From positions 1 to 34,865 of the forward strand of contig JASHPV010000093.1 of assembly GCA_030037875.1 (NCBI GenBank): a stretch of 34,865 nt of DNA. Reading direction: 5' to 3'. The position numbers were made by a program, and so were the translations under genes. This document shows, one piece after another, positions 1-7,908 of the stretch (position 1 is its first letter; every line of letters starts with the position of its first letter). The DNA comes from Thermoplasmata archaeon. Lineage in GTDB: Archaea; Thermoplasmatota; Thermoplasmata; Lutacidiplasmatales; UBA184. The notes under the pieces were generated by a model. The model saw nothing but the letters and a program-made list of their open reading frames with translations. It had not been told where the DNA came from and made no database searches.

Positions 1-499
1 ACCCGGGGAACTCGAAGGAGCTGTCGGCGCCAAGGGCCATCATTCCGGTGACGGAGACGTTGAGCTTGACGAAGGCGTTCAGGACGTTGGGGTCGGTGGT
101 GATGGTGGATTGGGAGAGCGTGACGGTGCCGGCGTCGCTGAACCAGAACACGTTGGCCAGACGCTGGGCGACCGTCCCCGCGGTTCCGATGAACTGAACC
201 CAGTCGATGGTAAGCTTCTCCACGATGAGCGTGCCGCCGGCTTGGACCGAGATATTGCCGGCCTCGTAGTAGACCGCGGACCCTGTGGTTCCGGGGCTCA
301 GGACGACGGTCTGGCCCGCCAACACCGTCAGGTCGCCGTGCCCGTAGCTCGCATCGGAACGGAACCCGCCGGCGGCCGATCCGGCCGTCGAAGGATGCGT
401 CGCCGCAGGGGCGAAAGCGAAGAGGAATCCGACCGAGCTGAGTACCAGAATTCCCAGGACGAAGGCGACCGCCACACCATTTCCTACGCTAAACTTCAC
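1..499 (-). CDS. Secreted or membrane-anchored surface protein, N-terminal part
   Basis: This frame is open from a GTG at 497-499 down to the window edge, so the C-terminus is missing. The first residues (MKFSVGNGVAVAFVLG, then a run of hydrophobic residues ending FAFAP) form a signal peptide or N-terminal membrane anchor. The remainder is rich in Gly, Thr, Ser and Val, with a pattern typical of beta-rich archaeal surface proteins (VLAGQTVVLSPGTTGSA, later VTGMMALGADSSFEFPG) and possible N-glycosylation sites. A TATA-like TTCATATACC lies upstream on the minus strand near 570-582. I do not recognise a family. The start is chosen because it gives a clean signal sequence; the ATG further upstream runs straight into a stop. 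Confidence 0.6.
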   Translation of the reverse strand, partial: MKFSVGNGVAVAFVLGILVLSSVGFLFAFAPAATHPSTAGSAAGGFRSDASYGHGDLTVLAGQTVVLSPGTTGSAVYYEAGNISVQAGGTLIVEKLTIDWVQFIGTAGTVAQRLANVFWFSDAGTVTLSQSTITTDPNVLNAFVKLNVSVTGMMALGADSSFEFPG

Positions 500-636
500 G
501 AATGGGCCCCCATTTTCGCTAAAGCAATGGGACCGGTCTCGGTCCGTAGGATTTAGATGGGTTGGTCCCGGTATATGAACCAATCTCACGCAAGCACCGC
601 CGATAGCGCCGGCCTGAGGTGAAATGAGGCGCTCGG

Positions 637-1689
637 CTACGTTCCGACGTCCGAAACGCTGGTCCGAAGCACCACCTTGCCGAACACGTCCGGAGCCCCC
701 AGGCGTCGGAAGGCGTCGACCCCTTTCTCCCACTCCCACTCGCTATCCACGACGGGAACGAGGTGGCCCTGGGCTAGCTCGGCGTAGACTTGGTCGAACT
801 CCGCTCGGCTCGCCATCGTGCTGCCACGGATCGAGCCTTGCCGCCAAAAGAGCGTCCGGAGGTCGAGCTCGACATCGGGACCTTCCGTCGCCCCGATCAC
901 CACCAGTCGCCCGCCTCGCGCAAGGGCACGAAGGGATCGAGGGACCGTTTCGGCGCCCACCGAATCGAAGATCACATCCACGCCCCGCTTCTTGGTCCAG
1001 TCCCAGAGGAGCCGATCGTGGGACCTTTCCGCGGAGACGACGAGACCCGCCTCGGCTCCCAGCGCGACGGCACGTTCCACCTTCGCGGCATTCCGACCCA
1101 CCACCGCCACCCGCCCGCCGAGCCGGTGGGCGATTTGGACGGCGGCAGGAGCCACAGCCCCGCCGGCCCCGATGACCGCGACGGTTTCGCCAGGCCGAAG
1201 CTCGCCTACGGTCCGTAGCGCCCGCCAAGCCGTCTGAAACACCAAGGGGGCTGCGGCGGCTTGCGCCCAGCTCCATCCGGATGGCTTGGAGTGTACGTTC
1301 CGCCGTGGCACGACGACCAACTCCGTCGCGGAGCCTTGCGTGTGCTCCCCGAGGATCCGGAGATTCCGGCACAGCGATTCCTGGCCTTTGAGGCAATACT
1401 CGCAGGTGCCGTCCCAGAGCGCGGGGTTCACCAAGACCTCGGTCCCGAGGGGTACGTCGGACACGTCTTCCCCGACCGCGTCGACCACGCCGGCGGCGTC
1501 CGACCCGAAGACGTGCGGGAGCTCGATCGGGACCCCGGGGATCCCTTCCAGTACGAAACGGTCGAGCCGGTTGAACGCAGCCGCGCGTACGCGTACCCGC
1601 ACCTCTCCCGGGCCGGGTTCCGGCCGGGGAATGTCGACCCAGCCTACCCGCTCGGGTCCGCCATGGGCTGCGAAACCGAGCCCCTTCAC
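637..1689 (-). CDS. Zinc-type alcohol dehydrogenase / quinone oxidoreductase (MDR superfamily)
   Basis: A 350-residue medium-chain dehydrogenase/reductase. The N-terminal GroES-like domain has GPGEVRVRVRAAAFNRLD and the zinc-type cysteines C96, C99 and C107 (CEYC then SLC). The Rossmann domain carries a glycine-rich nucleotide loop, VIGAGGAVAPAAVQIA, near residues 172-187, and the late motif GRLVVIGAT. The family reduces or oxidises small alcohols, aldehydes or enones with NAD(P)H; the substrate cannot be told here. The GTG start overlaps the cysS stop as GTGA at 1686-1689, so it is the last gene of the cysteine operon. The frame stays open further upstream inside cysS, but those extra residues do not resemble the family. 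Confidence 0.85.
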   Translation of the reverse strand: MKGLGFAAHGGPERVGWVDIPRPEPGPGEVRVRVRAAAFNRLDRFVLEGIPGVPIELPHVFGSDAAGVVDAVGEDVSDVPLGTEVLVNPALWDGTCEYCLKGQESLCRNLRILGEHTQGSATELVVVPRRNVHSKPSGWSWAQAAAAPLVFQTAWRALRTVGELRPGETVAVIGAGGAVAPAAVQIAHRLGGRVAVVGRNAAKVERAVALGAEAGLVVSAERSHDRLLWDWTKKRGVDVIFDSVGAETVPRSLRALARGGRLVVIGATEGPDVELDLRTLFWRQGSIRGSTMASRAEFDQVYAELAQGHLVPVVDSEWEWEKGVDAFRRLGAPDVFGKVVLRTSVSDVGT

Positions 1690-3137
1690 GCCACGCCGTC
1701 CCGTTTCCACTGCCACCGGGTCTCGGTGCCTTGGTCCTCCAGCACGATCCCGGCCTGGAGGAGGGACTGCCGGATCCGGTCCGCTTCGCCGAAGTCTCCC
1801 CGGTTCCGGGCCCGGCCCCGGGCCTCGATCGCGACCTGCACGAGGGCCGAGAACTCCACCGGCGCCTTGGCGCTCGTTCGTTCCGGGAACAGTCCGAGGA
1901 CCTCCGCGGCCCAGCGATAGGGAGTTCCGAGGGTCACGAGCGCCGCGCCGGAGAGGCCTTCCAGCTTCGCGCTCCATTCGTTCAGCATCCGGCCCCAACC
2001 GTACAGCGCCGCGATGGCCTCACGCGTCTGGAAGTCCTCGGCCAGGATCTCATCGAGACGGAGCGGAAGCTCCGTCGCGGTCTTCGCGATCTCAGGGGGA
2101 AGCTCCCGGCCCGGGCGGGTGAGCCCCCCTCGAAGGAGCTCCTCTCGCAACCGACGATACGGTTGGGCCAGCGTCGCGTAGCCTTCGCGGGCCTCCTCGA
2201 GACTCTTGCCCTCCTCGTAATTGAGCGGGCTCCGGTAATTCGCGTTCAGATAGTAGAAACGGAGCACCTCCGGACCGTACCGGCGGAGGGCTCCTTCGAG
2301 CCCGCTGACGTTGCCGACGGACTTGGCCATCTTTTCGCCGTGCATCTGAAGCATGCCGCCGTGCATCCAATAGTTGACGAGCGGCTTCTTGCCCGAAGCG
2401 CCTTCGGCCTGGGCGATCTCGGCCTCGTGGTGGGGGAACTTGAGGTCCTCCCCGCCGCCGTGGATATCGTACTGATCGCCCAACAGCCGGCCGGTGATCG
2501 CCGTGTCTTCGATGTGCCAGCCCGGACGGCCCGGGCCCCACGGGCTCGCCCAGGCCGGCTCGCCCGGCTTCGCCGCCTTCCAGAGCGCGAAATCTTCCGG
2601 GGCCCGCTTCTTCGGGTCCATCTCCACGCGCGCGCCCGGGCGCAAAGCCTCCAGGCGCTGGCCCGAGAGCTGACCGTAATCCGGGAACTTCGCGACCTCG
2701 TAGTACACGTCGCCCTCGACGGCGTAGGCGAAGCCCCGGTCGATGAGGGTGGACACCTGGGCGATGATCTCTGGCATGTAGTCGGTGGCGAAGGGATAGA
2801 GATTCACGGCCCGGGCGTCGAGCTGGTCCATCCCCCGAAGCCAACCCTGGAAGTGGAATTCGGCGAGCTCGAGGGGGTCTCGACCCTCGGCCTGTCCGCG
2901 GGCGATGAGCCTGTCGTCGAGATTGGTCACGTTCTGGACGTAGAACACATGGTAGCCCCACCGGCGCAACGCCCGGGCCACGACGTCGAAGGTGATGGCC
3001 GTGCGGCCGTGTCCGATGTGGGCCTCCGCGTACGGAGTCAGTCCGCAGACGAACAACCCGACCCGGGGGCTCTCCCGGGGGACAAAGGCGCGGACCTCCC
3101 GAGAGAGAGTATCGTACACCCGGAACGCGCGAACCAC
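1686..3137 (-). CDS. cysS: Cysteinyl-tRNA synthetase, with an altered zinc site
   Basis: A class I aminoacyl-tRNA synthetase of 483 residues that charges tRNA-Cys. Visible motifs are HIGH at 40-43, VTNLDDRLIARG near 70-81, GWHIE at 206-210, DIHGGGEDLKFPHHEAE at 224-240, and KMAKS at 269-273. The C-terminal region has the usual ADRIRQSLLQAGIVLED ending. In known CysRS, zinc is held by two Cys, a His and a Glu. C31, H236 and E240 are present, but the second Cys (in WHIECSAM of the usual enzyme) is Asp here (WHIEDTAIT, D211). CGPTVY is also changed to CGLTPY. It starts at GTG one base after the stop of the upstream cystathionine gene. The operon therefore joins cysteine synthesis and cysteine charging. 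Confidence 0.93.
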   Translation of the reverse strand: MVRAFRVYDTLSREVRAFVPRESPRVGLFVCGLTPYAEAHIGHGRTAITFDVVARALRRWGYHVFYVQNVTNLDDRLIARGQAEGRDPLELAEFHFQGWLRGMDQLDARAVNLYPFATDYMPEIIAQVSTLIDRGFAYAVEGDVYYEVAKFPDYGQLSGQRLEALRPGARVEMDPKKRAPEDFALWKAAKPGEPAWASPWGPGRPGWHIEDTAITGRLLGDQYDIHGGGEDLKFPHHEAEIAQAEGASGKKPLVNYWMHGGMLQMHGEKMAKSVGNVSGLEGALRRYGPEVLRFYYLNANYRSPLNYEEGKSLEEAREGYATLAQPYRRLREELLRGGLTRPGRELPPEIAKTATELPLRLDEILAEDFQTREAIAALYGWGRMLNEWSAKLEGLSGAALVTLGTPYRWAAEVLGLFPERTSAKAPVEFSALVQVAIEARGRARNRGDFGEADRIRQSLLQAGIVLEDQGTETRWQWKRDGVA

Positions 3138-3138
3138 A

Positions 3139-4284
3139 TCACACCGCCCTGAGGCCGCGCGTCACGTCGGACACCAGGTCCCGGCTGTCCTCGATTCCGC
3201 ACGAGAGTCGAACGAGGCCATCGCGGACGCCCCGGGCCGCGCGTTCGGCCGCGGGAACACTGGCATGGGTCATGGTGGCCGGGTGCTCGGCCAGCGATTC
3301 CACTCCGCCGAGGCTCTCGGCGAGCGTGAAGATCTTGAGCGCCTTGAGGAACCGTCGAGCCGCCGGTTCGCCACCCTTCAGCTCGAAGCTCACCATCCCC
3401 CCGCTGCCCGACATCTGACGGCGGGCCAGTTCAGCCTGAGGATGGGAGGCGAGGCCCGGATAGTGGACCGAGGCCACCCGGCGGTCCTTCTCCAGGAGGG
3501 CGGCGACCGCGTGGCCGTTCCGGTCATGGGCGCGCATGCGGACCCCCAGCGTGCGGATCCCCCGAAGGACCAGGAAGCAATCGACCGGGCTCGGGACGGC
3601 GCCGACGGCGTTCTGCAACCACGCCAGTCGCTCGCCCCATTCCGGGTCGGAGGTCACGAGGGCCCCCCCGATCAGGTCGGAATGTCCGCCCAGGTACTTC
3701 GTGGTGGAGTGGAGGACCAGATCCGCTCCCAGTTCCAGCGGTCGCTGGAATACCGGAGTTGCGAACGTGTTGTCCACGACCACGCGGGCCCCGTGCCGGT
3801 GGGCGAGGGCGGTGACGGCCGGGAGGTCGGTCAATTTCATCAGAGGATTCGTCGGGGTCTCCAGATAGACTACGGCCGTGGGGCCTTCCTCGAGCGCCGC
3901 CGTGAACGCGTCGACCGACGTGGGGTCAACGTACGTGATCGAGAGCCCGAACTGCCGCCGGTGGTGCTCGAACAGGCGCCAGGTACCTCCGTACAGGTCG
4001 TCCCCGGCGACGATCCGGTGATTGGAGGGAATGTCCTCGAGCAACGTCGCGAGCGCCCCGAGACCGGACGAGTAAGCGAGTCCCCGGCGACCGGTCTCGA
4101 GGTCGGCCAGGGCCGCCTCAAGGGAGGTCCGGGTCGGGTTCGATGTCCGAGAGTAGACGTAGCCCTTGTTCTCGTTCGGCGCCGACTGCTCGAACGTGCT
4201 CGACAGGTACAGCGGGGTGTTCACGGCGCCCGTCAGCGGATCCGGGCCACTCCCGGAATGGACGAGCCGGGTATCAAGCCGCAC
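3139..4284 (-). CDS. Cystathionine gamma-synthase / gamma-lyase family PLP enzyme
   Basis: A 381-residue Cys/Met metabolism PLP-dependent enzyme, the usual family length. Landmarks are YVYSRTSNPTR at 42-52, YSSGLGA at 71-77, the cofactor-contacting Asp in VVVDNTFATP (D171), and the Schiff-base lysine K196 in LHSTTKYLGGHSD. The family either makes cystathionine from an activated homoserine or cleaves it to cysteine. Next to a cystathionine beta-synthase type gene and cysS, the lyase role in reverse transsulfuration is the more likely one; sequence alone does not settle it. The start overlaps the end of the upstream gene by about 11 bases, so the two are probably translationally coupled. Confidence 0.92.
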   Translation of the reverse strand: MRLDTRLVHSGSGPDPLTGAVNTPLYLSSTFEQSAPNENKGYVYSRTSNPTRTSLEAALADLETGRRGLAYSSGLGALATLLEDIPSNHRIVAGDDLYGGTWRLFEHHRRQFGLSITYVDPTSVDAFTAALEEGPTAVVYLETPTNPLMKLTDLPAVTALAHRHGARVVVDNTFATPVFQRPLELGADLVLHSTTKYLGGHSDLIGGALVTSDPEWGERLAWLQNAVGAVPSPVDCFLVLRGIRTLGVRMRAHDRNGHAVAALLEKDRRVASVHYPGLASHPQAELARRQMSGSGGMVSFELKGGEPAARRFLKALKIFTLAESLGGVESLAEHPATMTHASVPAAERAARGVRDGLVRLSCGIEDSRDLVSDVTRGLRAV

Positions 4285-5779
4285 CGTGCGCCCCCCGATC
4301 CGATAGGTAAGTTAGGAGGTCATGGCGGGTGAGGAGCCCCAGTACCTGGCCACTCTTCGGGTCCCGTACCAAGAGGGCCCGGACCTCCTTGAGTCTCCGA
4401 AGGACCTCGCCAATCGGCTCCTCCTCCAGCACCTCCGGAAAGGTGGGTCCCATGACCGCCGTGACGGTCCGTTCGAGAACGGTCTGGTCGAGGAGGACGG
4501 CGCGCAGGATCTCCTCCTCCACGACGCTGCCCACGTTCTCCTTTCCCGCAAGTACGGGAAGCTGCGAGATGGAGTGCCGCTGGAGCAGGCCGAGGGCATC
4601 GCGCACGAGCGTCGTGGGGTCCGCGGCGACGAGCGCCGGTGCGACGTCCTTCCCCCGGACGAGGTCGCCCGCGGTCGCCCCCTCGTCCAGGAATCGGTTC
4701 TCCCTCATCCATTCGTCGGAGTAGAACTTCGATAGGTACCGGTCCCCCGAATCGGGCAACACCACCACGATGGTGGAGCCTTCGGGCACCGGACGTCGGG
4801 CCAGCCACTTGAGGGCGCCGGCCACCGCCGAGCCGGAGGAACCCCCGACGAAGAGCCCCTCCTCCCGAGCCAACCGGCGCGCCATCAGGAACGACTCCTT
4901 GTCGTCGACCTGGACGAACTCGTCCATCGCCTTGAAATCCACCGTCTTGGGAATCATGTCCTCCCCGATGCCTTCCACCTTGTACGGGGTAACGCGAATC
5001 GTTTCGTGCGTCTCGAAGTAGTGCTGCAGGATCGACCCCTTGGGATCGACCGCGATGATTTTGACCGAGGGCCGGTGGTCCTTGAAGTACCGTCCGATCC
5101 CGCTCACCGTCCCCCCGGTCCCGATGGTGGCGACGACGGCGGTCAGGGCGTCGCCGGCGCCGCGATCGATCTCGGGAGCGGTGCCCCGGTAGTGAGCGCC
5201 CGGGTTCTCGGGATTTTCATACTGGTTGGGATAGTAGGAGTTCGGGATCTCCTTCGCAAGGCGCTTCGCGACGGAGTAGTGGCTCATCGGGTGGTCGGGA
5301 GGAAGCTGGCTGGGAGTGATGACCACGCGCGCCCCGAACGCTCGGAGTAGTCGGATCTTCTCCGAGCTCATCTTATCCGGGATCACGAAGACCGCATGAT
5401 ACCCACGGACCGCGGCGACCAGCGCGAGGCCGACACCCGTGTTCCCGCTGGTGGCCTCGATGATAGTCCCTCCGGGTTTCAGCCATCCCTGCTTCTCCGC
5501 GGCATCGATCATCGTGGGACCGATCCGGTCCTTCACCGAGCCGCCCGGGTTGAGGTACTCGAGTTTGGCCAGTACACGGTACGGGTACCCCCGGGCCACC
5601 CGATTCAACGGGATGAGCGGGGTGCGACCGATCAGGTCGAGTATCGACCCGGGCTCAGAGGGCGGAGAAGCTCCCACGAGCCGGCCAGAAGCGGATTCCC
5701 CATTAACGCTACTGCCGCTTATTAGCGGCGAGAATCTACCCCCCTCCCGGAATGGAGCGGACGGTAGCGTTCGTACCAT
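4274..5779 (-). CDS. Cystathionine beta-synthase / cysteine synthase with C-terminal CBS-domain pair
   Basis: A fold-type II PLP enzyme joined to a regulatory CBS-domain pair. The catalytic part has SILDLIGRTPLIPLNRV, the PLP lysine in NPGGSVKDR (K83 from the first possible start), the substrate loop EATSGNTGVG, the phosphate-binding GTGGT and a C-terminal VVLPDSGDRYL. The last roughly 130 residues form two CBS motifs, as in eukaryotic CBS, where they bind S-adenosylmethionine. The reaction is homocysteine or O-activated serine to cystathionine or cysteine. The start is uncertain: the frame opens at 5779, but the first 34 residues look non-conserved and a GTG at 5675-5677 sits just before the homologous region. 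It is the first gene of the cysteine operon. Confidence 0.9.
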   Translation of the reverse strand: MVRTLPSAPFREGGRFSPLISGSSVNGESASGRLVGASPPSEPGSILDLIGRTPLIPLNRVARGYPYRVLAKLEYLNPGGSVKDRIGPTMIDAAEKQGWLKPGGTIIEATSGNTGVGLALVAAVRGYHAVFVIPDKMSSEKIRLLRAFGARVVITPSQLPPDHPMSHYSVAKRLAKEIPNSYYPNQYENPENPGAHYRGTAPEIDRGAGDALTAVVATIGTGGTVSGIGRYFKDHRPSVKIIAVDPKGSILQHYFETHETIRVTPYKVEGIGEDMIPKTVDFKAMDEFVQVDDKESFLMARRLAREEGLFVGGSSGSAVAGALKWLARRPVPEGSTIVVVLPDSGDRYLSKFYSDEWMRENRFLDEGATAGDLVRGKDVAPALVAADPTTLVRDALGLLQRHSISQLPVLAGKENVGSVVEEEILRAVLLDQTVLERTVTAVMGPTFPEVLEEEPIGEVLRRLKEVRALLVRDPKSGQVLGLLTRHDLLTYLSDRGAHGAA

Positions 5780-5786
5780 TCGAACG
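5768..5786. promoter_or_regulatory. Inverted repeat, possible operator between divergent genes
   Basis: CGTTCG at 5768-5773 and its complement CGAACG at 5781-5786 are separated by seven bases. It lies between the divergent cystathionine beta-synthase operon and the BlaI-like repressor gene, just before a TATA-like TAATGGTTAAGG on the plus strand. BlaI/MecI-type repressors bind dyads as dimers and commonly control themselves, so this is a candidate operator. The assignment rests on position and symmetry only. Confidence 0.35.
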
Positions 5787-5833
5787 GGTAATGGTTAAGG
5801 CACCCCCCCGTCCCAAATTGGTCGGAGATTCGC

Positions 5834-6196
5834 TTGCTTGGTGCACTCGAAACGAAGGTTCTGGCCTCCCTGCGGGAGCTCGAGGAGGCCCCGGCGGCCC
5901 GTGTGAGGGCCGACCTGCTGAGGCGCGGCACCCGGGTGGCCTACACCACGGTGGCCACCATACTGAGCCGCCTCTGGGGCAAGGGCCTAGTCCGCCGTCG
6001 ACGCGAAGCCTGTCGCGGGGGGGAACGCTACGTGTACCGGTACGCGCCCAATCTCGAGCACCGGTATCTGAGCGACCTCGTGAAGGGCGTGGTCCGCATG
6101 TTCGGTCCCGCGGGGGTGGTCCACCTCAACGAGGAGATCTCCAAGCTGCACCCGACCGAGGACCGGGAGCTCCGTCGGCGCCTCGGATTCGACTAG
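5834..6196 (+). CDS. BlaI/MecI/CopY-type winged-helix repressor
   Basis: A 120-residue DNA-binding protein with the penicillinase-repressor winged helix: an N-terminal LGALETKVLASLRELEEAP, then VAYTTVATILSRLWGKGLVRRRR, which fits the recognition helix and wing of the BlaI/MecI family. The C-terminal half would dimerise. The start is TTG, supported by GGAG at 5824-5827, seven bases earlier. The next gene, 13 bases on, encodes a membrane M48-type peptidase. This repeats the bacterial pairing in which a membrane protease (BlaR1/MecR1) leads to cleavage of the repressor. What signal is sensed here is unknown, and no penicillin-binding sensor domain is visible. Confidence 0.85.
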   Translation: MLGALETKVLASLRELEEAPAARVRADLLRRGTRVAYTTVATILSRLWGKGLVRRRREACRGGERYVYRYAPNLEHRYLSDLVKGVVRMFGPAGVVHLNEEISKLHPTEDRELRRRLGFD

Positions 6197-6209
6197 CGCG
6201 AGGCGCCCT

Positions 6210-7112
6210 GTGAGCGCCGCGTCCGGCCTGCTCTACCTTCCCGTCGTGGTATGGATCGCCACGGGCGTCGGGCTGCTCATCGCCTACCGGAAGTCCACCC
6301 CGCGGCTGGTGCTCCGGCTGGCGGCCGGATTTCTGGCGTTGTGGGCCGTGCTCGCCACCACGGTCCTGGCATGGGTTCTCTTGAACGGTGGGGTCGACGG
6401 AGTGGTGACGCTCCTCCACTCGCCGCTGCTCCTATTCCAAAGCCGGTGGATGCTCGTGTGGCTCACCGGAGCCGTGGGGGCTCTCGCTGTCCTCACGGTG
6501 GCCTTCTGCCTCAACCAGGTCGTGGGCCATGGGCTCTTGAGGGTGCTCGCCACCGACCCGGTTCCTTGGCCGGCCGCCTTACCCACGCCGGAGCGCCCCA
6601 CGTCCTTGCTCGAGTTCGAATCCCCCGCGGCGGAAGCGTTCTCGTTCACCCTGGTCGGGCTGGGTCTCAACGAAGGCCGCCTGCCCTTTCGCCGCGACGT
6701 GATCCTCGTCTCTCGACGCCTCCGAGCGCTGCTCGTCGGGAAGGAGTTTGAAGCGGTCGTCGCCCACGAGCTGGGTCATATCCGCGGCCTCGACTCCCGG
6801 TACCTCACTTTCCTTCGGACCTTCGCCCACATGATGCGGTGGGACCCTCTGCTGGCCTACCTTGCGCGCAGCCTCACGACGCGGGAGGAGTACCGGGCCG
6901 ACCTGGATGCCGCTCGGATCACCCATCAACCCCTCGCGCTGGCCCGGGCGCTGTACAAGGCCGTCACGACAGCCGACCTAGTTCCCGCTCGGCCGTTCCC
7001 GGCGCTGTTGGGCGCGACCGGCCGTCACGGCCGAAGCGAAGCCTACGAGAGGATTCGACGGCTCGTGGCACTGGCCGAATCCGGCGCGTTCGAGGGGGGG
7101 TCGATTGTCTGA
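6210..7112 (+). CDS. Membrane zinc metallopeptidase, M48/M56 type
   Basis: A 300-residue integral membrane protease. There are about three N-terminal membrane segments (near 7-25, 36-60 and 82-105). A catalytic region follows with the zinc motif HELGH at 186-190 and a third ligand in EEYRAD at 226-231, the ExxAD-type motif of M48. It is shorter than BlaR1/MecR1, which carry an extracellular penicillin-sensor domain, and no such domain is visible. It starts at GTG 13 bases after the BlaI-like gene and overlaps the next gene by 8 bases. It may cleave the neighbouring repressor or act in membrane quality control; the first is an inference from the gene order. Confidence 0.8.
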   Translation: MSAASGLLYLPVVVWIATGVGLLIAYRKSTPRLVLRLAAGFLALWAVLATTVLAWVLLNGGVDGVVTLLHSPLLLFQSRWMLVWLTGAVGALAVLTVAFCLNQVVGHGLLRVLATDPVPWPAALPTPERPTSLLEFESPAAEAFSFTLVGLGLNEGRLPFRRDVILVSRRLRALLVGKEFEAVVAHELGHIRGLDSRYLTFLRTFAHMMRWDPLLAYLARSLTTREEYRADLDAARITHQPLALARALYKAVTTADLVPARPFPALLGATGRHGRSEAYERIRRLVALAESGAFEGGSIV

Positions 7113-7908
7113 GCGGCGGGTGACCCGCCGAGGTCGCCGGACCTGGATCGCTGTGGCCGTCGTTGCGGCCGGAATTCTGCTCGTCCTTCCGGTGATCGGG
7201 ACCCCGGCGGCCGCCGCGTACCCTGTGCTCCCGGACCGGGACTGGAGCCCCATCCTGGGCGCTCTCGGGGGCCCCACCCTCACACCGGGAGGCGCCGGCT
7301 CGGTGACGTTCCGCCTGGAGAACCCCTTGCCAGACCCGCTTGTCGGGACCCGGGTCTCCCTCCAGGTGTACGCGTTCAACCCGACGAACGGGGGCGCCGT
7401 TCAATCTCCTCCCGCCGGCTCGGCGCCCACGTTTCCCGGCGGAACGCTCGGCGACAACGCCACCCCGCCCGCCGAGCTTCCGTTCGGCACGAGCTGGAAC
7501 GAGAGCCTGCCGGTCACCGTACCGTCCACCGCACCCACCGGGGACTACGCGGTCCGCTTCTCGGTGACCTTTTCGATGAACAACACGAGCTACCTCCTCG
7601 AGTCGAGAGGGTTCTTCTCGGCCACGGCGTGGGCCCGGGCGACGGAGTATCCGAACGGGACCCCCACGATCAACGCGAGCGAGCTGGGCGTCTCGGGGGT
7701 CGTCCCCGAGACCTCCATCCTCGTGAGCCCCTCGTCCACGCCGGCGGTCCTGTACGTGGTGCTGGGCGTCGGACTCGCGTTCGCGGCGCTGGGGGCTTAC
7801 TGGTGGGCCCGGTCCGAAACGAAATCCAGGTCGGGCGCTCGCCGGCCTTCTCCGCCCCAGAGCGCCCCCACGGCCTTCGGAAGCAAGCGGAGTAACGATG
7901 GCGACTGA
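7105..7908 (+). CDS. Membrane-anchored surface protein with a beta-sandwich ectodomain
   Basis: A 267-residue protein that starts at a TTG overlapping the protease gene. A positively charged N-terminus and hydrophobic stretch (TWIAVAVVAAGILLVLPVIG) form a signal peptide, and a second hydrophobic segment near residues 213-232 anchors the C-terminus. The segment between (GGAGSVTFRLENPLPDP, SLQVYAFNP) resembles CARDB/NEW3-like beta-sandwich domains and has several N-x-S/T glycosylation sites, so it should face outside. A basic tail of about 35 residues follows. Its last 112 bases overlap the convergent GGR gene. It may be the external sensor or target of the repressor-protease pair; this is inferred from the operon alone. 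Confidence 0.65.
   Translation: MSERRVTRRGRRTWIAVAVVAAGILLVLPVIGTPAAAAYPVLPDRDWSPILGALGGPTLTPGGAGSVTFRLENPLPDPLVGTRVSLQVYAFNPTNGGAVQSPPAGSAPTFPGGTLGDNATPPAELPFGTSWNESLPVTVPSTAPTGDYAVRFSVTFSMNNTSYLLESRGFFSATAWARATEYPNGTPTINASELGVSGVVPETSILVSPSSTPAVLYVVLGVGLAFAALGAYWWARSETKSRSGARRPSPPQSAPTAFGSKRSNDGD

Noticed and set aside
1731..3152. Long plus-strand open frame opposite cysS
   Set aside because: It mirrors cysS on the other strand with no recognisable motif. The minus-strand frame has HIGH and KMAKS.
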